Shown piece by piece: positions 45,422 to 58,238 of a DNA stretch of 64,000 nucleotides. How positions within the stretch are numbered: the stretch's first letter is position 1; each line of letters opens with the position of its first letter. The translations under genes were made by a program, and so were the position numbers. The stretch covers positions 20,679,073 through 20,743,072 of the forward strand of contig JAOANR010000015.1 in assembly GCA_030278955.1 (NCBI GenBank). Direction: 5' to 3'. The stretch comes from Hygrophila difformis. Taxonomy: Eukaryota; Streptophyta; Magnoliopsida; Lamiales; Acanthaceae. The notes beneath the pieces were generated by a model, which saw only the letters and a program-made list of their open reading frames with translations, searched no databases and was not told the origin of the DNA.

Positions 45422-45804
45422 TTAAAATAACAATAATGTGTATATAAGTTATATTTAATAAAAATAATACAGTTTCTATATACCAAAAGGTATTTAGAAT
45501 TTATTATATAATATATAGATAATAGATATATGCATGATAGGAAAAATTGTCAAAAATGTCATTTCTTTTCATTTTGGCCCAATTCATCACTTTCGAAGTT
45601 TTAATCCCTATTAGTCCGCCTCATTTGCTAATTAAAACCAAATACTTTAAAAACTCACTAATCAAGTCAATTAGCTGACATGGCAAAAATTTAATCACCT
45701 GGAGAGGAAAAAATTACCAAAAATATCATTTTCTTTTCATTTATTTGAATCCGTACATCCTCCACAACCCTTAAAAACTTTACTGGCTCCAACTATTATA
45801 ACCA
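45422..45804. other. Flank with a Helitron 5'-end remnant
   Basis: Contains ATACAGT, then AAAAGGTATTTAGAATTTAT and TATATAATATATAG near 45470-45530. This resembles the minus-strand Helitron 5' ends at 50490-50531 and 52790-52823. No gene. Confidence 0.4.
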
Positions 45805-48800
45805 CTAGATTTTTGACCCGCGCTTCGCGGGCGGTGATTTTTCTTTATTTTTTTTCCAAATAAAATCAAGTGTTTGTGGTCTTATTATTATTTGTGCATA
45901 AAGTTTGCTTTACTTTAAATTCATAACATAGGCATAGGAAACTATAAGAATCTGTATCAATTTGATCATAAAATATACAACAAAATAAATAATCAGTTCA
46001 TTACCTCGACATAATCAACATCAATTTCTATAGGAATATCTTGATCCCAATTTCAATAAACCAAGTTATTCTAAACCATGAGTACGAATCTCCACAATTT
46101 CAATAAGATAGTAGGAGGGATGGATTTAATTAATTATATTATACAAACCATTATTTAGAAGACCTAGAAAATATTAGATTTTAATAGAGCTTTTTTGGAT
46201 GAAAGATTTTAATAGAGTTGAGTATGAATGTTGCGTCATGAATTAAAAATTTACAATAAACAAAACATTCATAATTAAATCTCAGCTCTATAACCATCTA
46301 TGTTTCTCCATGAATTATAATAAAGCAATCACTGATATCAGATCTCAGCCATAATCTCAAAACCAAATGTAAGATTCAAAGACAGGCGTGCATACTTATT
46401 TCATTGATGAATCGGGATACACAACATAATAAGATGTCATGAGACATGAATGATGAAGCATATTAAAACGTGGATTATAATTCACAATATCCTCTTATAA
46501 ATTATAAGCTAATCAACGGGGAAGAAGATCAAAAGATAATGTGTAAGAGTAAATCCTTAAGCAGTAAGAGATAATTGTTCCCAGCAAATAGAATTAGAAA
46601 CCATGACCTAAAGGACTAAAAATGCATAGTCTCAAATATTAAAAGATGATTGGAGTGTAAACTTCATTAAGACTATCAGAATGCATTAGCTATTACAAAT
46701 GTTTATGAGTTAATATGTTACTATAAATTACTCTTTTACACCCATTGCATGCAGATATAGATTGTATGTTGCATTTGAATCAATAGCTTAAAATGATTTT
46801 TCAAGTTTTTGTTATAAAAAATTATATATACAAAATTTAATTCTTTCCTCAAAAGGCTCTAGATAATTTTTAGTTTTTTAAAATAAAAGAACAAAACTAA
46901 AAAAACAAAACCAAAAATGGAATGGAGGAATTTTTACGAACACATTATATACTCTCTAATTTCCTATACAAAATTCACACATTAAGCAACCTAAATGTAG
47001 AAATATATCAAATTCATTGCCATTTGCATCTAGAATTCCCTTACAAATCAAAACAAAATTGAACGAAAACTAAAGCGCTTAAACCCCATTCAAGAATCGT
47101 TAAATCATATGCAAAATATAAAATTCTTGATCATTTTTTATCATAAAAGGAGAGAATTCAAATAGGAACAAAATGATAGGAGAGAATTGATTCCATAGTA
47201 TCATTATATCAATATTGTAATATAAAATTGCTAAAATCACCTGAAATTGCTACAATCACACTGAATGAGATATGAGCAATCAAATTCAAATAGAAATAAA
47301 ATGATAGGAGAGAATTAATTCCATAGTATCATTATATCAATATTGTAGTATAAAAACTACTTATGTGGAGGTGATTATGTATTAAATTAGTATATAGTGA
47401 TATTGGCATTAAATAAGAATATGTAATGGCATCTGATTTATTTATTACTTATGTATTGTAACTGTCGGTATATAAATTACTTTTACAATGATTATCCAAT
47501 CATATTTGTTGTTATTGAATGAATTCAAACTATCATACTTCATTATATTTATCATTTATCTTAATATGAAGAATGATTTAACTGTGAAAAATAAATCCAA
47601 AAATGTGTGATTAATAATTGAATATAAAATTAGTGGAGAACAATAAGGTAATACAATAAAGAAGTATCCACTTTTTGTACTTACATTTTCAATGAAATTA
47701 GCAGTTTTTCAACTATTACGGAATGATTGTCTTCCTATTTTCCTTAGTAATAATATATAAGTGAATATGAATACATTTTTGGTACATCATTAAAAGTATT
47801 ATGCATGTTTTTAATGCTATGCACGCTTCGATGCACAGAAGGGCTATGTTCTACAGTCATATAATTAACACTTCAGGTTTTCATTTTTTTTCTTGGCAAT
47901 ATATCAGCAAATATATCGTAAAATTGACTAATAAATTTTTTGACCTTTTTGAAAAACTAAAAAAATGCAAAATTCTGGATTATGTTCATAAGAAGAATGA
48001 AAATTATTTTTTCAATAATTATTTTTTCTTTATATTATTTTCTTTTATTAAAATTATTTTTATGATAAAAAATATATTTAAAAATTAAACCTTATACAAA
48101 AAATAAGGAGTAAATTTTGTTAAATTTTTATAACGAATTATAATTTCATATTAACTATATATTTTGATAAATTACTTAAAAGATGATTATTATTAATTTT
48201 TTATTTTATTTATTTTTTGGTAAATATTGACACCTATGTATCGTCAAATGTGTGTGTAAGCCTAAACTATACATTTTTTATTTTATTATATTGATTTAGG
48301 TTAATATTTTAGTCTTGAATTTTAATATAAATAATATAATATATATTTCAAAATATTACTTATTCAATTAAATAATTATATAAATAATTTATAATGTAAT
48401 GCTTTAACTAAATATGTCATAAATATCAAATATATTAGTATAATTTATTTTCAATTTATAGTTTTATTAAAAATTATATATGGAAAGATTTTCTCAAAAG
48501 TTTCTTGTACTAACAAATAAATTTATTATCTAAATATAGAATATTTAAAATATTAATCACGTGGTATGCAGACGTGTAATTATTTTGGATGACTGTACTA
48601 TCTTTCCATGCTCCTATAGAATTTTTTTCGTCCGCTGCGCACGGATGTTGAACTTATATGAAGATTATAAAATTAGAAGATAACTTTTTTGAGTTATTAC
48701 ATAAGGTTCAAAGTCTTTTGCTTAAATAGTGGTGGAAATGTATAGAACAAAAAATTGAGGGAAATATAGGAGATAATAGAAGCATGGAAAGAAATTCAAA

Positions 48801-50531
48801 CCCCAAATATGTGGATATAATATAAAATATTTTTTCCATCATTGAAAAAATAAATATATAGTTTCGCTTTCATATCTAAAATACTAAGAACAATTGGAAA
48901 AAGATAACTTTTAACAATTCAAAATTTGAATTACTTCAAAATTATGTATGACTACCTACCAGTACCACAAATATTTACGTATAATTTACACTAAAATACT
49001 TCTGATATCCTTTTAGAGTACAAATTATTTATAAAAATTTGTATAACAATTTACTCCGACTTTCATATACATTTTTATTTATATCGAAATAGTTAACAAT
49101 GAAGGATATTATGTTTAATAATTAAACTATGATGTGTTATTTTTTCCATTTTCTTTAGGTTTTTATTAAAAAAATGATGTAGAATTTGTTTAAAATGATA
49201 TGAATTTTTTTTAGGTGATGAATCAATTTATATTAATCAATTTTTTAGAATCAATGAACTAATTACACCATAAATAAAGTTTTTCAAATTTCTTTAGAAA
49301 TAATGAATTGACGTTAAAAAAATAATATAGTCCGTACAAACTAAAAAATATTTAGAATTTATATATTTAGATATTTCTAGATAATTAAATATATTAAAAT
49401 ACTAATAACATTATATGTTTGTTATAATACTTAGTTTTTCTTTATATTATTTTGTTTATCAAACTTATTTTTATGAGATTAAGTTTCAACATTAGACTTG
49501 ATATAAAAAACTGATAACAAAAATTTGATTAAATTTTTTTATAATTGATTAAAATTTATAAATTAATTATTTCATATATATTTAATGAAATATTTATATT
49601 AAAAATATATTATCATTACTTAATAATGTTTGAAATTTATGATGTTTATCGTTAAATTCCTTATATTTATATAAGATTATATTTAATTAGTTACACATTT
49701 TAAAATATTTAAATTTATTTAATAATATTATAATATGTCAATATTTATTAAATATTTTTATATATACAATCAAATAATTTTTATTATATAGTTTTTTTTA
49801 TAATCAGGGACGTTTTCCTTATGAGTAAAGACCGTCGGCATATTATATAGTTTTATATTTCTTAATATTTGAAATGATAAGTATATTTAATATAATTAAA
49901 AAAAATGCATACTTACATTTTCCTTTATATTTTTTAGTTTATCAAAATTATATTTGTGAGATTAAATTTTTAAAATTAAGCCTTGTACAGACATGAGAAT
50001 TAAAATTTCATTAAATTTTTATAGTTCCCTAAATTTTTTTAGTTTGATTATTCAATATATATTTTTAATGAAGTATATTTTATTTAAAAACGGTTATTAT
50101 ATTCCTTATGTTGATATAGGATTATACTTGTACACATAAATTTAACCTAAATTAAATTTATTTAATCATATTATAATAATATTTATTAAAATATATATAC
50201 AAATAAATAATTTATATTATATAGTTTTAATCAATTTATATATTTTAAGTGTAATAAATTTTTTATATCTTGTTAAAATATATATGGAGATCTTCTCAAG
50301 ATTTTATTATATTAATAGTTAGATTTATTTTTTAAATATAGATATTGATGACGTGGAATGTGAGTTGGAATTAGTCAGCGATTAATCAGCGATGATGTAG
50401 ATTAATTGTAGCCATTGATTATAAAATGGTGGTATAATTACTGATAAAGCCCTAAAGATTAAAAAGAATGAGTTATATTGAATAAGGACAATACAGTCTG
50501 CATAGGCCAAAAAGTATTCAGGATTTATTAT
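45805..50531 (-). mobile_element. Helitron-like unit 1 (minus), non-coding
   Basis: The 3' end is canonical on the minus strand: hairpin CCCGCG-aag-CGCGGG (45817-45831), then TCAAAAAT and CTAG (45805-45808) then T. The proposed 5' end near 50531 is the reverse complement of AAAAAGTATTCAGGATTTAT. The interior is very AT-rich without a credible gene (the frame at 47801-48088 is low-complexity) and includes a SINE fragment. Further degraded ends near 48618-48660 and 49340-49380 suggest that older units are merged in it. Confidence 0.55.
48213..48262 (-). mobile_element. 5'-truncated SINE fragment
   Basis: On the minus strand it matches the last 50 bp of the SINE family at 29927 (GGCTTACACACACATTTGAC, then GTGTCAATATTTACC and an A-run). 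No box A or B remains. Confidence 0.65.
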
Positions 50532-51135
50532 ATATATTACCCTAGTACTTGTTTAGCGCGGGCAATGCCCCGCATTTGTTTGAGATGCTAAAGGTGGTGA
50601 AGCTGTTATTTTAAATATTATATTTTGCACGTATGTTATATTTAAAAGAAATTTTAATTTGGCAAAAAAAAATGATCATCAAATCATTAAGAAATAATAA
50701 TACGTGTAGAGTGCTCCTTCTAAATACTCGTTGCAGAAGAACACTCAATTATGCAAATTGCGGAAGAATACAAAACAATAAGATAAAATAACCATGTAGT
50801 TCATCAAAATTTCCCAGATGTATACTCTACATCTAAACTACAAAAAGTCCCGACAATGCAATTCGATAAAAGGTTGAGTACAGAAAACATTACCGAAAGC
50901 ACTTGTGGCTATAATTGAAGTACTTCTCTTGGTATTGAAATCTAATCTATTCTTGTTTAGAGCAACACAAATTCCTCAAAGTTTACTCAAAGTTTTCAAT
51001 CCGCAAAAAATAAAAAAAATAAATAAACAAAAAAAAGCAACAATTGCATAGACGATTAGAATATTGTTCAACCAAGGCAACAATTGTAGATCACAACCCC
51101 ATGTCGTAAAGAAAGCAACCAAAAGATTGGGATAA
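50521..51135. repeat. Long direct repeat, left copy (partner 53470-54089)
   Basis: About 615 bp repeated at 53470-54089 with a 5-base insertion (TTCAG) and only about two substitutions seen. It begins at the junction of one Helitron 5' end with the next unit's CTAG 3' end. The near identity indicates a recent duplication. Confidence 0.9.
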
Positions 51136-53482
51136 CTCGGCTCGGGTGTTTTTTAAATAAAATAATAATTTAATCCATTTATTTTATTAGAATAAATAAA
51201 TTGAGTGGAATATCATTAGATTACTATGTTTTATCATATTTGTTAATAATGCTCTTTTATGTAGAGTTTAAAGTTTATAAATTAAAATTTAATGATTACT
51301 CAAATTATAGTATTTACTACATACAAATTTTAAAGTTATTTTTGTATTTATTATAAAAGTTGAACGCTAAATACAAATATAAATTTAAAAATTATAAAAA
51401 AAATATTGGTTCATATTAATCAAATGACTAACATTGGGCTGCTCAATCAAAGTTATTTTGCACATTTGTCTTTCGCATAAGTTGGCCATCTGCAATTTGC
51501 AATATTTTTGTATAATTTATCATCAAAATTTAGTTGTAAACTTTGTAAATTTTAGTGATTTATTGATATAGTTTGATAAAGTAATTTATGATTTGGTGGA
51601 TTTTCATTCTTCATAAGAATTCTCAAAGACATATATATAAAAGGCCTGAATTTATGAAAGGTTCGCCGATTATACAAAAAGTATATATATATAACAGAAA
51701 GTCTTGCTATTTTTAGTTAATTCATATCTTTTATATATGTGCATATATATATTGAATCATTGTCTTTACCATAGTAGTTTATTCATCTTCAATTGGCACT
51801 ACTTTTGTATATTTTTTAACAATATTTGGTTGTTAAATTTTGTGTATTTCATTATTTCCTCGACATAGAGTTTGTGGAAAATTTTCTAATTATGTACATT
51901 TGTCATTGAATAAAAGAATTCTTAAATGCATGCATATAATTTCATCATGTAAAGGCATGTATTTATCATATTGTTATGACTTATGACACAATTTAACAAT
52001 TGGAATATTATATTATTCATTATATCAATATTGTAATATGGAAACTACTTATGTGGTGGGTAATATTGTACAAAATTAGTAGACAATCACCTTGTCATCC
52101 GAAAAATATGTTAATTAAAAAATATTTAATTTTTGTCTTTCTATTAAAAATATTTAAAAAATAATTATAATCATATCTATCTATAATTAAAAAAAATTAT
52201 ATTTAATTTTTGTCTTTCTATTATACAGCTTATTAAATATTTTTTAATGATATTAAAATTTATAGTTAAACCTACTAAAAATTAGGTTTAAAATTTGATT
52301 AAATCTTACTATAGCGGATTAGAATTTTTTTTTATTAAATATAATTTATGATAGAATAACTAAGGTTATAGTTATCTATATAATATGACTAATAAAATAT
52401 ATATTGAAAATAATATATTAAATAAAAGAATTTATAATATATACATTTAACATATATTTACTAAAGTTCATCTATAAAACTAAATATTTACTAAACATTA
52501 AATAGATTATAATTTGTTGAGCATTTATATCTTTTGAAAATATATAGAAAGATTTTTTGAAGATTTATTTGTAATATATAGATTTATGATCTAAATATAA
52601 TATAAAAAGTTGATGACATGGCAGTTGGCACAAATAGAATTAATCAGCGCTGAGGTGTATCTTCATGATTAATCAGCGATGACGTGGATTAATTAGGTTC
52701 GTTGATCTTAAAATAAGCATATAATGACTGATTAACCCCTTAAAATTAAGAAGGATACATTAAAATTAATAAGGGCAATAGAGTCTGCACAGACAAAAAA
52801 GTATTTAGGATTTATTATATAGACAGATTTACTAAACATTAAATAGATTATAATTTGTTGAGCATTTATATCTTTTGAAAATATATAGAAAGATTTTTTG
52901 AAGATTTATTTGTAATATATAGATTTATGATCTAAATATAATATAAAAAGTTGATGACATGGCAAAAATAGAATTAATCAGCGCTGGGGTGTATCTTCAT
53001 GATTAATCAGCGATGACGTGGATTAATTAGGTTCGTTGATCTTAAAATAAGTATATAATGATTGATTAACCCCTTAAAATTAAGAAGGATACATTAAAAT
53101 TAATAAGGGCAATAGAGTCTGCACAGACAAAAAAGTATTAAGGATTTATTATATAGATTTACTAAACATTAAATAGATTATAATTTGTTGAGCATTTATA
53201 TCTTTTAAAATATATAGAAAGATTTTTTGAAGATTTATTTGTAATATATAGATTTATGATCTAAATATAATATAAAAAGTTGATGACATGGCACAAATAG
53301 AATTAATCAGCGCTGAGGTGTATCTTCATGATTAATCAGCGATGACGTGGATTAATTAGGTTCGTTGATCTTAAAATAAGCATATAATGACTGATTAACC
53401 CTTAAAATTAAGAAGGATATATTAAAATTAATAAGCTCAATAGAGTCTGCACAGACAAAAAATTATTCAGGATTTATTATAT
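50542..53482 (-). mobile_element. Helitron-like unit 2 (minus), non-coding
   Basis: On the minus strand the 3' end has a GCGGG/CCCGC hairpin (50556-50573), then CTAAACAAGTA and CTAG (50542-50545). Toward its 5' end the terminal 330 bp is present three times in tandem (52486-53482). It lies head to tail with unit 1 and unit 3. No open reading frame of note. Confidence 0.55.
52486..53482 (-). repeat. Threefold tandem repeat of a Helitron 5'-terminal region
   Basis: Units start at 52486, 52827 and 53157 (341, 330 and about 327 bp), each containing AATCAGCGATGACGTGGATT and ending on the plus strand in GGATTTATTATATAGA or a variant. On the minus strand that reads TCTATATAATAAATCC, a typical Helitron 5' start. 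The unit 1 end (50340-50531) is a more diverged relative. Confidence 0.85.
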
Positions 53483-53490
53483 ATATTACC

Positions 53491-54479
53491 CTAGTACTTG
53501 TTTAGCGCGGGCAATGCCCCGCATTTGTTTGAGATGCTAAAGGTGGTGAAGCTGTTATTTTAAATATTATATTTTGCACGTATGTTATATTTAAAAGAAA
53601 TTTTAATTTGGCAAAAAAAAATGATCATCAAATCATTAAGAAATAATAATACGTGTAGAGTGCTCCTTCTAAATACTCGTTGCAGAAGAACACTCAATTA
53701 TGCAAATTGCGGAAGAATACAAAACAATAAGATAAAATAACCATGTAGTTCATCAAAATTTCCCAATTCAGATGTATACTCTACATCTAAACTACAAAAA
53801 GTCCCGACAATGCAATTCGATAAAAGGTTGAGTACAGAAAACATTACCGAAAGCACTTGTGGCTATAATTGAAGTACTTCTCTTGGTATTGAAATCTAAT
53901 CTATTCTTGTTTAGAGCAACACAAATTCCTCAAAGTTTACTCAAAGTTTTCAATCCGCAAAAAATAAAAAAAATAAATAAACAAAACAAAGCAACAATTG
54001 CATAGACGATTAGAATATTGTTCAACCAAGGCAACAATTGTAGATCACAAGCCCATGTCGTAAAGAAAGCAACCAAAAGATTGGGATAATTCTAAATCTG
54101 TTTAGAATATTAGGGCCAAACAATCACAATCTAAAAACAAAAGTATCAAAATATTGCTAATTCTGATCTAAAATCCACTATTCTATTTTAACCAAAAGAA
54201 AGCAACCAAATCTAGAAAATGCAGATTTATAAAAGATGCTACCTGTGCTTTGGTTTAAACTGTACATCCGGATTCAGTTCATCTTAAAACCTGGAATACG
54301 TCTAAACATACGATATATGTCAGGAAAATAAGAAATTCGATTACAATCGAATGAGTGCATTCAATCCGACATTTTGCTTGGATATAACTATAGAACATAG
54401 TCTTGCAAAGTGTTTTTCAAGCATGGCTTCCGAAAGTCCAATCCCTAATCAAAGAAAAGATTTCTAACGAAAGGGTAAA
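53491..54479 (-). mobile_element. Helitron-like unit 3 (minus), right end undefined
   Basis: Starts with the same CTAG plus hairpin 3' end as unit 2 and repeats its first 600 bp, then continues into different sequence from 54090. The part near 54240-54310 has a splice-donor-like CACAG/GTAGC on the minus strand that may be a captured exon, but I cannot assign it. The right limit is set by the next element and is not a recognised terminus. Confidence 0.45.
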
Positions 54480-54723
54480 ATTATATTAGAGTTAAATATT
54501 TTTTTAGGCCATCAATGGGCAGGCAATTCACTTTTGGATCATGAAAGATTGAATTATGAAATTGAGCCACCAATAGGCATTCGGGCCGAATTTAAAACCA
54601 ATATGACCAATACCACACAAAATCGGGCCGCATACAACCCACTCACCACGCGATGGCCAAAAAGCTGAAATTGTCTCCTTTTGGTGACCTGTTTTACTTT
54701 TTAGGTAATTAAAATAAATGTTA

Positions 54724-55464
54724 CTTCATCCGTTCCATTATTTATGCATCACTTTCCTGTTTTGTCTGTTTCAATATTTTTGTTTCATTTTCATTATATT
54801 AAATATTTAAATATTAATCACCAAACCTATAATCAAGTCCTCACTACCTATAGGTTGGGAGTTCGAATGTTCAATTCCCCTTCCGACCCCTTATCACTCA
54901 CCTTTGTCTCTTTATAATTTATGTGGCATGGGTTCCTACCACCAATTTTTTAGTCTTTAAAGACTGACCAGGAAACAAATCACCAAACCTACTGCATCAC
55001 ATCGATAAATAAATTAAAATTTCAAACTTATGACAATTAATAAGTTCTAACCCATGACCATACGTCACATGTAACTAAATCAATTAAAAATTAAAATTTA
55101 ATGTAATCATTTCACATAAATGTCTAGTTTACTCCAACATTAAATATTAGTATACTCTACATTAAATAATATCTATCACCACATAAAATATTGTGCTCAA
55201 AATACCCTTACATGAAATAAATATTCATTAGAATAAATAATAAAATAAAAATAAAACAAATATATATTATAAAAAACTTTAAAAAATATAACAAAATAAA
55301 AACAGAATTAATTTTATTAATAATAATATTAAGAGTTAAAGTATCCAACATAAAATAAAAATTAAAAAATTAAATCTAAAAAATAAATCAAATTGTGACG
55401 GACAAAAAATATTGTGACGTACAATAAAAAAGAGAATGAGATATAAATAAACAATCGAATGAAG
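54724..55464. mobile_element. Mariner/Stowaway-like element nested in the MULE
   Basis: Ends CTTCATCCGTTCCATTATTT and, from the other side, CTTCATTCGATTGTTTATTT, with TA on both sides (54722-54723 and 55465-55466). AT-rich, non-coding. A SINE has inserted into it; without the SINE and its duplication it is about 590 bp. Confidence 0.7.
54840..54977 (+). mobile_element. tRNA-derived SINE nested in the Mariner-like element
   Basis: 138 bp with box B GGTTGGGAGTTCGA and the family 3' part TTATGTGGCATGGGTTCC. Flanked by AATCACCAAACCTA at 54826-54839 and 54978-54991 (14 bp, perfect). It is the third layer of a SINE-in-Mariner-in-MULE nest. Confidence 0.9.
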
Positions 55465-55736
55465 TATTATTTATTTTAAATTTTTAAAAATAAAAAATAA
55501 ATAAACCTAAAATAGGCCACCAAAAGGTGACTATTTCCACTTTTTAGGCCAACGCGTGAGAGTGTGTGGCGAGTGGCGCACACACGGTCCGTTGTAGCGT
55601 TGACTTGGTCAATTTGGCCTAAAAACCCAGCCTGAAATCCTCATGATGGCTCAATTTCATAATTCAATCTTTCGTGGTCCAAAAGTGAATTACATGCCTA
55701 TTAGTGGCCTAAAAAAATCTTTAACTCATTATGTTA

Positions 55737-56384
55737 AATCCAGTAATATTATTAATATGTTTTTTTCCATTGTGCAGACACTCATAAGGGAATCATGTTA
55801 CCTGTCCACCTTGTCTCAAATCCCAACTTGCCGATGGAAGGACTGCTCCCTTCTTTTAGAGGAAATACATAAGGCGGCACACCTGAAGAAATTGACCATA
55901 GAACAAAAAATATTGAATCAGACAGTGAAAGAAAGGCGAAAATATAGACCAATATTGCATCATAAAATAAGCAGAAAAGATACCACTTGGTGCGCCTTAT
56001 AAAGATTGTAAATTTTAATTGCAATCATCTTTTAAAAAGATACTGATATTAGTTGTTAAACATAACCTGGATAGGTGAATAAATGTAATTGAAGATGCAC
56101 CTAGAATGTCAGACTATTTCAATGGAATGAAAAAAATAAAATAAAAGAACCCGAAATTCATGCATGAGCTTTTCCCAACATTTGAACTATCTTCTCAGAA
56201 AAATCCTAGCATTTTTTTTATCTTACCAACATACTTGATCAGCGTGTTCAAAGGGTCCGCGGTGAATTTCGGTGCAAATTCCAAATCTCAAATTAGGCAG
56301 AAAATAGGGGACATCGAGAATAGGAAAGCCCTAATACATAGTATACAAATACATATACGTGGAGAAATTGGTACCTCGATTTGC
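55737..56384. other. No gene recognised
   Basis: AT-rich sequence with short open frames on both strands that look like no known protein. It may be flank or old transposon sequence. Confidence 0.4.
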
Positions 56385-56569
56385 TATTTCTATAATAAAT
56401 CCTCGAAGAAATTTTCCTCGATTACCTGGTTTACCCTTTTCATTTCTTCCACTTTCTCCTTATGAAAAATATTCTATTCCAGATATTAATGTAATTTTTC
56501 TCTACAAATTTCTAGGTTAGGGTCTAAAATATAAAATTACTTCATGTAAAAAAACAACAGCCGTCCGAT

Positions 56570-56885
56570 TACACAATTTATCATCTGTAACCGTCCACTA
56601 CTCTATGACTTCCCCACTACTCATCTTCCTCTCTCTCGCGCCAGACCAAATTTTTTCAGACTACCTATTCTCCATATCTTCCTCTATACGTTTCCCCTAA
56701 ATCCCTCATCCTCCCTCCCGACCACCAGCGTTGCATCCCCTCTCCCAGTCCACCGCCGCTCCTGCCTTGCTGCTCTCCGGCCTCCGTGGAACCCTACCAG
56801 CCGTGCCTCCCCTCGGACTTTTCTCCATTGCTATCTGTCGCGATTTCAATCAGAATTTCCTTGCTCTCCATCTTCGGGTAAGGGC
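56570..56885 (+). other. GC-rich exon-like block inside the Helitron-like unit
   Basis: Pyrimidine-rich 5'-UTR-like sequence (CTTCCTCTCTCTCGCGCC) followed by CACCGCCGCTCCTGCC and ending TTCGG/GTAAGG, a good splice-donor context. Probably a captured first exon and leader of a host gene. The open frame (56731-56928) is not recognisable. Confidence 0.35.
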
Positions 56886-57030
56886 TATGGTTCCTTTAAT
56901 CTTCGACATTTTGTATTTGTATTTGTAACGAACAGCTCACACACTCCAGAAACGTCACGAAGAAATCCATTTGGGCAGCGGCGTATGTTCTACGGATTTT
57001 GTGACTTTTGAAATTTTTACACTTTATTTT

Positions 57031-57111
57031 TTCATTTGGGCAGCGGTTCTTTGCTAATACAATTTTGATAATTTTTAATGATTCATTTGGGCAGCGGTTC
57101 TTTGCTAATAC
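57031..57111. repeat. 30-bp exact direct repeat, 51-bp period
   Basis: TTCATTTGGGCAGCGGTTCT followed by TTGCTAATAC at 57031-57060 and 57082-57111. A partial copy CATTTGGGCAGCGG lies at 56967. Non-coding. Confidence 0.85.
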
Positions 57112-57790
57112 CTGATCGATTGAGTCTGTAAAGGTACTTTCAGTAACTCCAGGTTTAATAATGAATTTCCACATCAACCCAAAAAATTAATCACGCGTTT
57201 ACACAAATCAGAATCCCTGTCCCCCTATACAGAATATAAATTTCTGACCAACATATTAATTCATGCGTTCACACTAATAGGAGTATTTGACAAAACTTGG
57301 TGGATTGAAAAGGATGAGGAATTAGACATAATGTCATGTCAGTAGCGATCTAAAATAAATCTATCCTCATTGCAGGTGTACCAATATGCCTATTTGGTTG
57401 GTGAATAAAATTGGTTTATAACAATTAGCCTCCATCGATAGAATAAATCCGAATTCTAATTGTGGAAGTTGGTTTATGGTGAATTGGATAAGCAAATGGT
57501 ACCTCCAGTATGTGTAAATGTGTGTAATAGAATGTGGTTTCTTTTCTTGGTGGTTTATAACACAGTATTTATCTTTTTTCATTGCAAGTAAGGTCTATTT
57601 TTCTTATGCTGTAGGATTTGTGTTTATGCTTTGTGAACCTAAAGGAAAAGTTAAGTTTACTGGCTAACACTATATTGTAGATCAACATTTGTTTCATAGT
57701 TTAGTTGTGTTTCCTCTAGGTTATTATACATTGTTAATATTCATTACTTTTGAGCTTTGGTCTGATATTTTTTCCCTTGATTTATCTGTC

Positions 57791-57996
57791 ATTAGATTTA
57801 AGAATGTTGATCAATATATCAATTCTAGCCTGAAGGGAGTGCTATCAAATCATTTTGACGTTGCTATTTTATGTTCCTTGCATTGTTGAATTATATTTGT
57901 CATCAGATTTAAGAGTGTTGATCAATATACCAAATCTAGCCAGAAAGGAGTGCTATCAAATCATTTTGACGCTGCTATTTTCTATTCCTTGCATTG
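57791..57996. repeat. Tandem duplication of about 95 bp, 111-bp period
   Basis: Segments 57791-57885 and 57902-57996 share GTTGATCAATATA, GGAGTGCTATCAAATCATTT and TTCCTTGCATTG. They lie upstream of the captured exon, in intron-like sequence. Confidence 0.8.
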
Positions 57997-58238
57997 ATGA
58001 ATCATTTATATGAGGCTTGCATTGATGAATCATTTATATGAGGACTTGCGATTCTATTCTCATAAGTTCATATAAGAGGATTATGATATTCTTTGCTCCT
58101 GAGCTTTCTGCAATCATTTTATGAGGTTTTGCAATCTGGCTAGGAGTATTTAGTTGTTATTTGTTTTCATTTTGTTTCTTCAAAAATTCATGTTTACTCA
58201 AAAACCCTTTTGTTAAACTGAGGCATTACTCTTTTCAG

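Larger units (their letters stand above)
54489..55727. mobile_element. MULE-type non-autonomous element with 85-bp inverted ends
   Basis: Both ends start GAGTTAAA(T/G)ATTTTTTTAGGCCA and stay similar for about 85 bp (AATTCACTTTTGGA, GAAAGATTGAATTATGAAAT). It is flanked by ATTATATTA (54480-54488) and ATTATGTTA (55728-55736), a 9-bp duplication with one mismatch. No transposase; it carries the element at 54724. Short open frames at its right edge are not genes. Confidence 0.85.

Noticed and set aside
47801..48088. 95-codon ORF in the Helitron cluster
   Set aside because: Phe/Ile/Lys/Asn-rich translation of AT-rich DNA; no domain, not conserved in the sister units.
48618..48660. Another Helitron 3' end (CCG hairpin near GAATTTTTTTCGTCCG)
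   Set aside because: The hairpin is weak and no CTRR terminus is preserved; at best an old remnant.
55643..56002. 119-codon ORF
   Set aside because: It starts within the MULE inverted repeat and runs into its flank; no protein similarity recognised.
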